Positions 35,446 to 47,672 are shown, counted from the first letter of the stretch. The stretch is DNA of 64,000 nucleotides from Aralia elata (GCA_034770075.1 CM068382.1:3038001-3102000); one strand, 5' to 3'. The notes: generated from the sequence alone by a model not told the origin. Made by a program: numbers and translations.

Positions 35446-36197
35446 GCGTGTGTGTATATTGGCTTTTCAAACTGCCCGCACCTCTTACCTGCGACCAGAA
35501 TACATAAAAAAAAGAGTTGGGCTTGGACCTGCGGCCATAATATCCTTTACTCCTCTGTTCCATCTAATAGTCAATATTTTGGTTGATTCTTCCATAATCA
35601 TAATTACAAGAATAGTGAAGTAGTGATAAATTTATTACGTGATTGTGGTTGTAAAATTTATGGTTATACTTATGATTTCTTATCTCGTGGGATCTATTCA
35701 TCATTATTGTATTGTATCTTAAAAAAAATCTCGTCCAAGAAAATTCAATAAATACAATTGGTTCAAGAAAATTTAATCAATATAATTGTCCAAACTAGAT
35801 TTCTCCACTATGATAGAGGATCGATGTACAAAATTCTGATGAAACAAATTTTGGAAGAATCAAACAAAATATTAACTATTACGCTGAAGATAGAACAAAG
35901 GAACAGAGAAGTAAAGGATATTCTGGTCGCAAGTCCTCCAAACCCAACTCTTTTTTTTCTTGTATTCTGGCCGCAAGTAAGAGGTGCGGCCAGTCTGAAA
36001 AGCCAAAATAAAGGCATAATAGTCATTAGTCTGACCGCAGATAGGACCTGCGGTCAGGCCAGACCCAATCTGGCCGCAGGTCCTACCTGCGGTCAGGACC
36101 AAGCCTTATTCAATTTCACCACTTAGATCATACAATGGACGATCACAAATTTATTAACTGAAATAGTACTCTGAGCTAACGTCAACTGTAGAACAGG

Positions 36198-36200
<3 letters not shown>
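35446..36200. mobile_element. Foldback element between TA microsatellites, FB2
   Basis: An inverted repeat of about 145-155 bp (35461-35605 against 35850-36004) shares GGCTTTTCARACTG, CGCACCTCTTAC and AGAGTTGGGYTTGGA. A cluster of palindromic GGACCTGCGGTCAG/GGCCGCAGGTCC motifs lies at 36030-36100. It is bounded by (TA)n at 35421-35445 and 36202-36240. Its right end, inverted, reads GACGTTAGCTCAGAGTACTA, resembling the ends of the other TA-flanked elements; the left end does not, so it may be truncated. Confidence 0.55.

Positions 36201-36201
<1 letters not shown>

Positions 36202-36240
<39 letters not shown>
36202..36240. repeat. (TA)n microsatellite
   Basis: An uninterrupted TA run at the right edge of the 31.4-36.2 kb transposon chain. 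Confidence 0.95.
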
Positions 36241-36244
<4 letters not shown>

Positions 36245-39200
36245 GTATTTTATTTTATAGTATCACACCATACGCTTAACTGACACCCGGGGAATTTGAA
36301 AAGTAATGAGCTGTTAAAGAAAGCATATTTGTTTATTTTTATTCCAAGCCAACTTTTTTAAGGTTGCACGCCGAAAGAAATGCCAAACATCACTTTGCTC
36401 GTATAAAGTGTTAATGGCAAATAATGAAAGCACAAATTAAAGTTACAACAAAGAATTTGAACAAAATAAAGTGGAGGCTTTTTGTATGTACATGAATTAA
36501 TTCAGAGTAGTAATACGAGTGGTAATACGAAATATGAATATTTTCTTATTATTTTATTGTGAGACTTATTTATTTATTTTTTATCGTGAAATTTGTATTC
36601 GTACTCATAAAATGTGATGTATATTTAACATTGAGAGATTTAAATGTTGTAAAAATTATTATATAATTCGTATTCATATTCCTTCAAATTGTGAGATAAA
36701 GATAAATAAAGAGGAAGGGAGAGAAGAATTTACAAAAAGAGAGATTTAGAGAAAATAAGTTAAAAAAATCGTAACCGCAGATTGCAAGCAATTAGGATTT
36801 AATTAATTTTTCATCAATTTATTACTTTTTATAATTAATGTCAATGGTGGCTATAAAATCATTCGATTAATGTGAATTTTTTTTAAGAATTCATCAACTT
36901 CATATCATTATGAATAGCAATTTTAGGAGTATAGTTTTGAGAATACTTGTCATTTGACCGTAAGAATATATTATTATTCAATTCCCATGAAGGAAAACAA
37001 GCCAATGTACTGATTCTTGGGAAAAGCTAATCCTTTCTTTTTGGGCCCATTTTAGTTTTAAATTATTGGTAGTGATAACCGATATATTCGCGTCTCAAAA
37101 AATTATGGTTTTCTTCAAAAAATAATTTTGTAGTGAAGACTAAAGTGGTATATTAAAATGACTATATTACTTGATTATATCATAGTATGATATAAATTTT
37201 AACTTTTTTGACTCATTTTAAAAAATTACTTCTTTAAGAGGAGAGAGTTCGCATTAATACACTTACTTTATAAAACAGAGGATCTCGTTGTCCTATTTAT
37301 TCAATTATGACGGTTTCATTCCAGCGACACTGATCCAACAGCTTTTATACATATCAATATTTTAATTCAGTTTTTTGATAGTTTTTTTCATAGATCGGTT
37401 CGTACACGTGCAAATTCGAAAGTATGATTCGAAAGTATGTGCTTCAAGTATGTGTTTTTAATGAAACACCAATGTTACTAAGAGTTAAACTTTGTTTAGA
37501 AGAGAAAAGTAGGGATTGAAGAATAGAAATAGGAGGTTGGAAAATTGATTTGTTTGCTATTAAATATCCCCTTTTCAGTACATAGATTTTATTTTACAAT
37601 TAATCATAATTATTCATCTTAGTCTAATTTCAGTCCTATATTTATTTATATATGAGGCAATATTTGTTACATCAAATCATATCATATCCAACCATGTTCG
37701 GTTGGGGTTTTTCCTTTTAAAAGAATGTATAGGTCATACATGTATTAAAATGTCTTGAGGATAAAAGGGTAAGAGGAGCAATTCATTCCATAATTTATTT
37801 ATTTTTTTAAAATAAATAATTTTTGTTAAAATAAATTTTTAAGGCAAAATTTTAAAATCCTAAAATGTATAGAATTTATTTAAACTTATCTTTTTTGATC
37901 ATTTTTAAGATTAGAATTTATTATTGCGAAAGGTTAGTTACAAGCAAATTTTGATATTTGTGGAATGAGGGAGTGTGTTATCAAACTATGAGCACCAAAT
38001 TGCCGGACTCAAGATTAAGTTATGTGAGATAACAATCATTTATTTTTATTTAGCAAAAAAAAAAAAAACAATCATTTATTTTCAGTGTGGGAATGAAATG
38101 GTCCAATTATGGAAACTAGGCGGCCCATATTGTGCCATCTAAACTCTAAAGCATAGTTATTGGACTTCGCTTTCAATCGAAAAGTGGCACCATCTATACT
38201 ACTACTACTCAATGCCAATTTTGGTGTAGCAATCCTATTGGATTAAACTTACAAAAATATTAAAGAAATTAGCCATTTACTTGAACAAATAACTGCCTTC
38301 CAACAAGTATTTTTACCGAGCTTTTGCCATGATCAGCCCCTTCCAAATAAAAGCATTATGGATCCATTTTATAGAAGGAGAGCAGTAAAAATAAAAGCTC
38401 TCTTGAAACTGTGTCACAAATTTCTTTCTTCTTTTGCCCCTATAAATTTGAAAAAATTACTATTATATCCTTAAATTAATTAGACACGCAACACGTGTGT
38501 CACAGTTACTGATAATGGATACATTTAATGTGGTATCAGCTGCCTATGGCTACTATTGGGCCTAACTATTTACAAAATTAATAAATAAATATAGGAAGCC
38601 CAAAATAGTTAGGGCCGAATTGCCAAGATTTGAATTGGGCTATACTTTGTTACAAAGAAAAACTTTCACATCTCACTTATCTGACATTCTGATATTAATA
38701 CTTGAGATAAAGGTTTGGCCTTGTAGTTATGGGATTAACCATTCAATTCTCATCATCCCCCACCTCTTGTGAATGTAATGTGTTCAAAATAGTGGTGCCA
38801 AAACAATATACAGCCCATTCATAAGATGTTTGTGAGCTTTATGTTGGTCAGCTGCACATTTAACATAATATTTGAAGAATTAAATAGTACTAATTTTGTC
38901 CCAAAAAAAAAAGAAAGAAGAAGTCTTATTTATAAATTTATAAATAGAAGTATATATTTGTTTCAGGTTTATCCTTAAATTTATTGAGACAACTATAATT
39001 TAGTAGCGATAACACGACTAAACTTACTTATGTTGATAAATTTAAGAATATTTATTGATTTTTTTTTATGATAAATAAAACTATGTTGAAGAAACAGGAT
39101 GAGACAACAATGAAGGGATGAAAGCAAGTCTTTGGAAAAAGATAAACAAGTGGTGTGGCATTTCGCTACCATTTCCATGCTTGAAATAGGCAAGAAAATA

Positions 39201-41519
39201 CCAACGCAAATAAAGTGGTATTTACTAATAATATTTGTACGCAAGACATTTGTCTTTTGCATTTTATGGAGTTTAAGGAAGGATCCGAGTAGGTTCCTCC
39301 TTTGGCTCTACTCCAATCACTAGTGCGGATGCCTTTTCGAATATCAAACCATTTCCATGCTTGAAATAGGCAAGAAAATACCAAGAAATAAAGTAGTTTG
39401 ATGCTGGCTGTCTCTGTCATGGTTTTTTATTTTTATAATGATAAACAAAAAGGAATAATTTCAAATTATTATTAAACCCTAAACTTTAAACCGTAATAAT
39501 GCTAGTATAAGTGTTTTAGTAGTTACTTATTATGAATATTGAGTTCGAAATTACATAACAACACTATGTGGTCAGGGTTAACAAAAACACGTTGTAGTTC
39601 AAAATATTTTTGAAAAATAAAATAAATATTTAAACTTTGAACTTATAGTTAAGCAAATTTTTTGTTATACAAATGATTACAATAAGTATCTCTAGAGTCA
39701 CTATTTTTATTTTTGTTTTTTAAGAGATAAATAACATTTGATTAGACCCGACAAAAGGGTGGGTTAGGTCATCCGCGGATCGGGTTGTTACGGACCGAGT
39801 TTTTTGGACTGGGACAAAATATTCGTTTTTTAATAGGTCATACTTTCTTAAACCCTGATCCATACGTTAATGGATTGGGTGACTTGCGGGTTTATTATTA
39901 TTATTTTTTACATATATTTTTTTAAGTGTTTTTAAACAATAAAATATTAAAATATAAATTATTTCAAGTTCTTTTAAACAATAAAACATAAATTGTTTCA
40001 AATATTCTAAATAATAAAACTCAACTTGTTTCAAAACAATGAAAAATTCATAAAAATGTAAAATTATTTGTAAAATAAGATAATATCATTTCTCCCGTCC
40101 ACTATAGTTACATTTTCACCATTGTTATATTCTATGTATGGAGAATGGATAGTACTGATAGGCTTAAAAGAATTAAAAAGGAATGATAACTAATTATAAC
40201 GAGAAGAAAAAATAGTTAGAATTAACTTATTAGTGGATATTAATGAGAAAAAATTTAAATAAAAATAATATTGAATATTAACTAACGGATCGAGTTATCA
40301 GTGGGACCGAGTTAAAAAGACTCACTTTTTAATAAATAATATTTATTTATGTTCAAACTCTTAAATTTAGTGAGTGACAGATTTGAGTGATATTTATTCA
40401 TGCTTAAATTTATAAATTTAATAAGTAAATCGAGTAACCCGTGAATTTGGATGATAAATTGCCAAGTGTGTATATTTCACTTAATGTCAAATGATGGTCT
40501 ATTCAGATTGTGTATCATTTCCAAATGATTTCCTGCTTTCTTCGTATTAATAATTTTTAAGTAGTGAAGCTCTAGTCACCCTGTCTTTGACTATTATGTC
40601 AAAAATTTGTCAATATGTACACCGCATTTGCTAAAAAACAATAAAAGAAAGGAAACCCACAATACTTTTTTTACCAATATATATATATATATATATAAAT
40701 AAGAGAATTATATTTTTCAATCTAATGTTTAGTTATTTTCAAAACAATATTGCGTAAACAGAGATTTTATTGTATTAAACTAGATAACCATTCATAGAAG
40801 ACATGAAGGGTTCAAATAAGTCCATAAAGAAATAAAAAAATAGAAGTGTATTAAAAATGCTGCTTCTTTTTCATAATAAGAGTATTATTCTTATTAATTT
40901 TCTTCACCAAGAGCGTTGCACGAAATTAAATCGTTCTCTGCCCGAGTATAAATGGACATAATATTCTCATAATTTTATATCACTTCATATCTATAGTAAA
41001 CTAAAAACTTAAAATTTTGATCGTAAAAGTCATATAAAACTATATCTTTAGCATATAAAAATTTGGCAAATGTGACCTATTTTTTTAATTTTATTTTTTC
41101 GTGTGTGTGGCTTTGAGAAGGTATATAATGATATTCCTGTTCAAAGCATGACTTTAAATACAATTTTTTTTTATTAACAAAAGAATGTCTAAAGGCATAT
41201 AAATCAAATATAAAATATGTATCAAGATTAATTTATTTTTAAAAACATACTTAAGTAAGGTCCAGCTTTAAAAGACAAGATTCATTAGTAAAAGTTACAT
41301 GAATTCTGTATGGGTAAAAATGGTATTTATTTTATTATTATTATTATTATTTAATTTATGTGAAATATATATTTTGGATATTCTTTTGAGCACGAAGGAA
41401 TAACAGTTTATAAGATCAAATTTAAACAAAGTTAATTTTTTTTTTAATTTACCTAACTAAACTTACTTTTTACAGGACGGTAAACAAATTTGAGATAAAA
41501 CACTCTTTATCTTCTTCCC
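36241..41519. other. Intergenic, AT-rich
   Basis: No supportable gene in 5.3 kb. Contents: an exact 36-bp direct repeat 180 bp apart (39168 and 39348), a stretch around 39750-40450 with GGGT/ACCC-rich motifs at both ends (GGTGGGTTAGGTCATCCGCG ... GTAACCCGTGAATTTGG) that may be an old transposon, and a short TA run at 40678-40696. Open frames near 38993 and 39166 (minus) overlap the duplication and show no domain. Confidence 0.45.
39168..39383. repeat. Direct repeat, 36-bp copies 180 bp apart
   Basis: ACCATTTCCATGCTTGAAAT followed by AGGCAAGAAAATACCA occurs at 39168-39203 and again at 39348-39383 without differences. The 36-bp identity could be a small segmental duplication or a footprint of an insertion. 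Confidence 0.85.
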
Positions 41520-41527
41520 TATATAAT
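41520..41527 (+). promoter_or_regulatory. Possible TATA box of the HSP20-like gene
   Basis: TATATAAT lies about 215 nt upstream of the ATG, followed by a pyrimidine-rich leader (41540-41600). Confidence 0.4.
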
Positions 41528-41737
41528 ATTATCTGCAAATCCATCTTTCCCGATTCCCTCTCTTTCTTTCTTTTCTCATACAGTCCGTTTCTATCTCCAA
41601 GCCAAGAATCTATACCACAATACTTATATCTACGTATAATCAAATCTCTTGGTTAGGGTTTTATAACGAATTTGCAATATTTGAAAGCCCAATTGAAAAG
41701 TTAGGGCTTTTATTTATTTTTCCTTCCGATTTTGAGG

Positions 41738-42229
41738 ATGAAGGTTCACCCAGCTCCGAAGAAGAGGAACATCACATTCCGATACGACATCGCATCGACT
41801 CTGTCCCTAAACAGGCAAAAGAAGCTCCGTAGACTCCCTCACATCTTCGCCAAAGTTCTCGAGCTTCCTTTCCACTCAGATGCCGACGTTTCGGTCCAGG
41901 AAACCTCCGACTCTCTCCGGTTCGTTGTCACTACCGATGACGATATCGGCGACGATGTCAGGGCCCACACGGTTGAGATCTATCCGGGTGTTACAAAGAT
42001 TGTTGTTAGAGGAACCAATGTTCTTGATTTGTCAATGGATGAGCTGGAGCTGGATGTGTGGCGGTTTCGCCTTCCGGCCGCCACTCGACCGGAGCTCGCC
42101 AGCGCCGTCTATACCGACGGGGAGCTGGTGGTGACGGTCCCTAAAGGCGATAATGCGGATGAGGAGGACGGTGATGATCAAGAACAGGTTTGGGGTGAGG
42201 GGAATGGGCGACTTGTTCTTGTACAGTAA
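41738..42229 (+). CDS. HSP20-like (alpha-crystallin-like) chaperone superfamily protein
   Basis: Single-exon CDS of 163 aa from the first ATG of the frame. It begins with a basic segment, MKVHPAPKKRNITFRYD. A KLRRLPHIFAKVLELPFHSDADVSV block opens a region of alternating beta-strand-like sequence (TVEIYPGVTKIVVRG, VWRFRLPA, ASAVYTDGELVVTVPK). The ELVVTVPK end strand is the typical close of an alpha-crystallin or HSP20-like fold. An acidic tail (ADEEDGDDQEQ) follows. I recall plant proteins of this exact layout annotated as HSP20-like chaperones of unknown role. It is not a classical heat-shock sHSP: I see no heat-shock element cluster upstream and no IXI tail motif. The molecular function is unknown. 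Confidence 0.8.
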   Translation: MKVHPAPKKRNITFRYDIASTLSLNRQKKLRRLPHIFAKVLELPFHSDADVSVQETSDSLRFVVTTDDDIGDDVRAHTVEIYPGVTKIVVRGTNVLDLSMDELELDVWRFRLPAATRPELASAVYTDGELVVTVPKGDNADEEDGDDQEQVWGEGNGRLVLVQ

Positions 42230-44916
42230 TAATTGCATCTCTCTGCTTCAATTTATGTTTTTATTTAGTTAAAGTGCTGTTTGAGGTTGATTAATTGTTG
42301 TCCTCGAGCCTCAAGGAATATGCTTTGATGATGGTTAAGTGAAAGGAAATTATGCTTCAATTAGATGGTATATTTGCATTCTTCAATTTCGTTTAGTAAG
42401 TATACTTGATTAGTTGTTGATTACTTATTTGAGCATGTTCCAAGTTAATTTCCTTTCATACTGTGTGGATTGTGTAATCTAATTATGTCTGGATGATACC
42501 TATGATTCCTAATTAAATTTAAGGTAAGTAAAGTTCAGAACCTTTGGTAGTGGGTTCTTTAGTTGTTAGGGAGTTGGTGGTTATTTTATCATAGGAAGTT
42601 TATGTAGAAGCTGCCCGTGCTTTTTTTCATGGTTCTTGTTAATTATCATAGAATTTTGTGTCTTTGTGCACATACAGACACATTTTGAATCTAGTGTTTT
42701 GGTTTTTATAATTTTTTTTGTTGCGTAGTTGTACGACTTTTGGAGTTGAGATATCTTCCTTGGTGTATATCAGTGAAAAAGCACATTGTTATCTTTTTGA
42801 TAATTTTAATACAGCCCCTCTGGCCTCTGTCTAGATTTATTATTCTTTCCTCCAATACCTCTCTTTATTATTCAAATCAACTTTAAAGATGCCTTTGCAG
42901 TCTTCAACCAGATTGGGGTATTTAAATGCAGTGTTTCAAAATGCTAATTTAAATTGAGAGAAAAGTCCCGCCTAGTATCTATTAAAATAGCTAATATTGG
43001 GTCACAATAAGTGGTGGAATTTGGTCTATATTACCGTAGAAGAAAGACAAAAAGGAAACTTCTTAGTTCTGGTGAATAAGTTGGGAAGTTCAGATTCGAT
43101 CTTCTCTGATTTAGTTGGGAATATGCCTTTTCCAATGACATCCCCTCCCTAGTCTAATTAGTGAATATATTTTGTGTGAACAGTTCCACATGCTCTCATC
43201 CTTTCCCGGTCTTGATTGTCCATTCCTAATAAAGATGCTTCAGATAGCACTCAATTAGGGATTTTTGTTTCCCAAGAATAAGTTTTATTGATGTCTATTA
43301 GCCCTGTATTTCTTCTCTGTTCTATGATTTCCTGGTTTTAGTCCAGTTTTTGAGTCTTGTGGCCTTTGCTAGTTCCCACAGGCCACAGCATGTGCAGATG
43401 TGCCACTAACAAGTGGTGCAACTCTGTTTGTGTAGTGGTGTTATTTTTCTTGTAGCATTCATTGCTAGCGATACATGAACATATTTTCCTCTCAATTGCT
43501 TAATATTCTTTGCACTGTTATATTGAGCATCACTGAACACCGTGTATCTTGGCTAGCTGTCTACATAGAGCTGCTGTTGTTCTCTTTAAGTATTAAGTGC
43601 TTAATTTTAATGCCCAAACTCCCCCGGATGCACTGTGTATCTTGACTAGCTGTCTACATAGAGCTGCTGTTATTCTCTTTTAAGTATTAAGTGCTTAATT
43701 CTTACTCCGCTTACTGAATGCGGAGGATTTTCTATTCCATAAGGCTCCAAATGTATGTGTGATTGCAAATTGCGCGATAAAGTATACCCTTGTTTGTGAC
43801 AGTTGCCCACTCTCCCATGATCAGTTGTGGGCTGTGACACACATGGATGTCGAAAGCTGTAGTTTGTCTGTCACAGTGACACTTGCAAAGCCACAATTAT
43901 TCCTTTGTTTATATGCACATAGAAGGTTGGACATTACAGGAAAGTTGTGTAGACAAAGGACCTTCAAACTTCATTTACTTAACTTACATGCCAAATAGTC
44001 TTTATTACTATGTAAATTTTCATTGGCAATCTTATTATTGAAACGAATGGTCCTCCATCCTTGTATCTTTCTCTAGGATTTTCTTTTTCCAGTGTTTATC
44101 CCTTTCTTTTATCGTATTCTTTTTGGAATGATTTCAACTGATACAATGATTAGCAAATGACTTACTAGTCCATCTTTAAATCTTATGGTGATCCTACATG
44201 TGCTGAAAAAAGAATAGTTGGGTTCTTTTATTATTCCGTTTTTGACCTATTTGTGCTACATTCGGCTGGTAATGGCTTTTAATCCTTAGGTGTTGGTTGA
44301 TGCAGACACGCACATTTTTAGTGGCCATTTTTCAAAGTTGGGAAAGAGGAGCTTTCCTTTTTTCCAGCTTGAAGAGGAACAAGGTCTATTATCTTTTGGC
44401 TTTTGGACATTTAAATTTTTTCTTCATAGTGCAATTGAATACGGACCACCTCTGCCTTTCTTCTAAACTGGGATAAAGGCTCAGATTCTGCTCGGAGGCA
44501 TGGGGACTTGACACTGCCACACTCCAAATTGACATCCTTTTTCTTGTTTTTTCTCCTAAACTTTCTCCTTGTCTTCACTTGGAAACTCATAGAAAAGCTA
44601 GCCTCCGTATATCAGTTCTTTCCACTAATAATCATGTTGTGGATAAGTTTGATTAATGAGAGATGTACTCGGGCCGGGCCAAAACTTGGTGGTGTCCTGT
44701 CATTCTTGAGTTTGGAGGGATGGAATAAGAGAGGAAGTGACAAGAATGAATTATAATTTTTTTATTTGTGAGTTTTAGAAAGGAAAGGAAGGGATGAGAT
44801 TTTAATTATATTTTTCCTTATTTGTAAGTTTAAAAGGAGGGAAGTAGAGGGAAAATATTTTTGTTTTTAAACTACATTATTACTATATTACCCTTACATA
44901 TTAATGTAATAAATTA
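42230..44916. other. Intergenic, less AT-rich than most gaps
   Basis: The 3' UTR of the HSP20-like gene probably covers the first few hundred bases. I see no recognisable protein. A 93-bp-period tandem duplication is at 43541-43700. Base composition is more balanced here than in other gaps, so an unannotated non-coding transcript is possible but unsupported. Confidence 0.4.
43541..43700. repeat. Tandem duplication, 93-bp period
   Basis: GTGTATCTTGGCTAGCTGTC then TACATAGAGCTGCTGTTGTT and AAGTATTAAGTGCTTAATT are repeated from about 43634 with few changes. Confidence 0.88.
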
Positions 44917-45174
44917 TTCCCTCCGTTCTAAATTAATTGTTCAATTTTGACTTTTTTAAGTCAAATTGACTATTTTTAGAATTAATAATTAAGCATATAT
45001 AAATATATTTCTAAAATTATAAAAATTGGGGTTAGTAATAAATTGTATATACTTTCTTTTGGTTATAATCTCTTCACCTATATTTTAGCAAAAATAATAA
45101 AAAGATTAGTTTTAAAAATGGTCAATTTGACTTTAAAAAGTCAAAACTGAGCAATTAATTTGGGACGGAAGGAG
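44917..45174. mobile_element. Stowaway-like MITE, copy 3 (inverted relative to copies 1 and 2)
   Basis: 258 bp flanked by TA (44915-44916 and 45175-45176). The left end TTCCCTCCGTTCTAAATTAA mirrors the right end, inverted, CTCCTTCCGTCCCAAATTAA. Internal landmarks match copies 1 and 2 in reverse complement (for example ATAATCTCTTCACCTATATT). This is the best-preserved copy, with near-consensus Stowaway ends. Confidence 0.87.
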
Positions 45175-45176
45175 TA

Positions 45177-46472
45177 TACGATTTATTTTGAAAGGTTAGT
45201 AATATCAAATATCTTATTTTTTCATTCTTTCCCATTCTTCCAAATCTTCATACTTTTGGAAGAAAAATTTTGAGTCAAAAATAAAATCAATTTTACCTTC
45301 AAATCCCTTCATTTCCTCCCTAAAAAGATTTACAAATATGAGATTTGGAGGAATTTTAACCCTAAAAAGATTTACAAATATGAGATTTGGAGGAATTTTA
45401 ATTATTTTTCCCTCCTTCCCTCCCATTCTCCTGGGAAAAAAAAACAAAAAAACTTACAAACACAGCAGTAGTAGAGATCACCTCCATCAATTTTGTGAGG
45501 GAGATAAAATGTCATTATTCGGCTTGCATATTATAGTTTCTCTCATGGTTATCAAAATCAGACCGGTTATTGAACCGGTCAAAGCAGTGGTTTGTTGGTT
45601 CAATCGGTTGAACCAGCAGTTTGAGCCAGATTTTTATAATTAAATAATTTAAATATATTTATATTATCAAATAAAGCAATTTTATTATAAATTAGTCTCT
45701 TTGTTTTAAAATATATTATCATTACTGACATTTTGAAATTAATTTAAAATATTTTTAAATTTAAAATTAACATAAATTTTCTTGAGTTTAAGTTAATATA
45801 ATGATGAATATCATAAATTATTTTTAAAGTATTTATTATTATTTATTATTTCATAATTTATAATAAATCATTTTAAATTTAATCTGAAAATATTTCAAAT
45901 TGACATTCAAATAACGTAATTTTGAATGGAGCACGATTAAATTTTTACTATGAAATTACTAAATACCAAACTAAAGACTAATGCTTATAAAGATGCATTT
46001 AATAGAAAATAAATTAATTTAATATGCACTATAAAACAAAAAACATTAATTTTTTAATTAGTTGGAAAAAAAGTTATTTGATAAGTACGAAAAATAAATA
46101 GTTGCTATTGTTTTAAAATTGGAGATATAATTTAATTTTTAAAGTCAAATAATATTAAACTTTTATGAGTCATATCAATTTTGAAATTTAATACACCGTC
46201 GTTTGATTTTAAAAATCAAATTATATTTCTAATTTTAAAACAAAAAGAATATATTATAAATACAAGTAAGTTGTAACTATAATATAATATAATACTACAT
46301 TATAAAGTAAATAAATAAATCTTGTTATTAATATATCTATTATTTAATTGAATCAATCTGTCTAGTACAAAACCTACAGGTTTTAATATATAATACAGGT
46401 ATATATAGATAAGATGATACAATAAATAAGCAGTAGATTTGAATTCTTTTACCCGAGACCGTGCCACCTCTG
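45177..46472. other. Intergenic, AT-rich
   Basis: Contains a 42-bp-period tandem duplication (45319-45401), an ACCGGTTATTGAACCGGT palindrome near 45564, and a decayed inverted-repeat sequence around 46095-46250 similar to that at 30880-31160. No gene seen. Confidence 0.45.
45319..45401. repeat. Tandem duplication, 42-bp period
   Basis: CCTAAAAAGATTTACAAATA followed by TGAGATTTGGAGGAATTTTAA occurs twice, at 45319 and 45361. Confidence 0.92.
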
Positions 46473-46480
46473 CATGCATG
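46473..46480 (+). promoter_or_regulatory. RY element upstream of the SMP gene
   Basis: CATGCATG, the RY motif bound by B3 factors of the ABI3/FUS3/LEC2 class, about 275 nt upstream of the ATG. Its presence fits seed-specific expression of a seed maturation protein gene. Confidence 0.65.
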
Positions 46481-46519
46481 ACATCTCACCAGTCACCACC
46501 ACCTGTTAACATGCTATTG

Positions 46520-46526
46520 ACGTGTC
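46520..46526 (+). promoter_or_regulatory. ABRE-like element (ACGTGTC)
   Basis: ACGTGTC is a strong abscisic acid response element core, about 228 nt upstream of the SMP gene ATG and 20 nt from a G-box. Confidence 0.6.
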
Positions 46527-46542
46527 AGCTCCTTTCATTAAA

Positions 46543-46548
46543 CACGTG
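46543..46548 (+). promoter_or_regulatory. G-box/ABRE (CACGTG)
   Basis: ACACGTGG contains the CACGTG G-box and an ABRE core. Together with the ACGTGTC motif and the RY element it forms a compact ABA and seed-type promoter module. Confidence 0.65.
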
Positions 46549-46594
46549 GAATCGCACACCTCACAACTCCCTCTCAAGAACCTTCTTTTTTTGT

Positions 46595-46602
46595 TATATA
46601 AA
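46595..46602 (+). promoter_or_regulatory. Probable TATA box of the SMP gene
   Basis: TATATAAA lies about 155 nt upstream of the ATG and about 50 nt downstream of the G-box. Confidence 0.55.
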
Positions 46603-46753
46603 ATACAAGAGTTTATCTTCATAAATACTGAAGTATTGTGTTTGTATCGGGAAACAATGCCTTTGATTTGTTCACTCTCGTTTCCGACCTAATTCATATT
46701 CTAAAAGATTATCTAGCAGCAGTAGTAGTAGCAGCTTATTCTCCATAAGAAAT

Positions 46754-47672
46754 ATGAGCCAGCAACAGCCCCGTCGAACCCAAGCTACTGACCCTGATCA
46801 AACCCCCATCAAATACGGCGACGTTTTTGATGTTTCAGGAGAGCTAGCCTCCGAACCCATTGCTCCTCACGATGCTTCTGCCATGCAGGTGGCTGAGAAT
46901 TTAGTAATTGGTAAGACCCAGAAGGGTGGCCCTGCCGCCGTCATGCAATCGGCAGCCGCCGTCAACCAGCAGCGCGGCGTTGTTGGTCATGCCGACGGAT
47001 CGACTATAGCTACACAAAAAGGCGTAATCATTTCTGAAGCTGAAGTTGCGGGTCACCGTATTATCACCGAGGCAGTTGGAGAAGAGGTATCTGTTACAAA
47101 ATCTTTTATACCACCTAATTAATATGTAAAATAATTTGACATGTATATAAGAACTGGAAGCCTCTTGTCCCTAAGCCATCGTCGAGATTTGCGTCCAGAG
47201 GTGAACAAACCGGCGGAGGGAACGGAGCCATCCGTCGTTCAGTTACAGGAAACTGAGCTGAAAGCAAAAGACAAGTTACTACCAGTAATGTGAATTAGTT
47301 AAGATGAAATATTATTGAGACGGTAAATTATGATTTAATTTGGGTTCGGGTATTTTAACCGGATAGAATTTTTGATGTAGGTAGTGGGACAATATTTTGT
47401 TGAACCAGGGCCTATTAGGATGAAGTCTCCGGCTGGGGCACTAGACCGCGATGCAATTACAATTGGGGAAGCTCTGGAGGCCACTGCCCTATCGGCTGGT
47501 AACAAACCAGTGAATCAGAGTGATGCCGCCGCAATACAGGCGGCAGAGATTAGAGCAAGCGGTAGCATTCGCCCTGGTGGGGTGGCGGCTACAGCTCAAT
47601 CTGCAGCCGATCTTAATGCGCGCACCATGACAAACAAGACTTTGCTCTCCGATGTTTTGGCGGTACGTAAAC

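Noticed and set aside
35758..36126. Plus-strand 122-aa open frame
   Set aside because: It crosses the inverted repeat and palindromes of FB2 and matches no protein family I know.
38711..38775. Possible tRNA-derived SINE internal promoter
   Set aside because: The A- and B-box-like words are weak and there is no tRNA-like head or tail.
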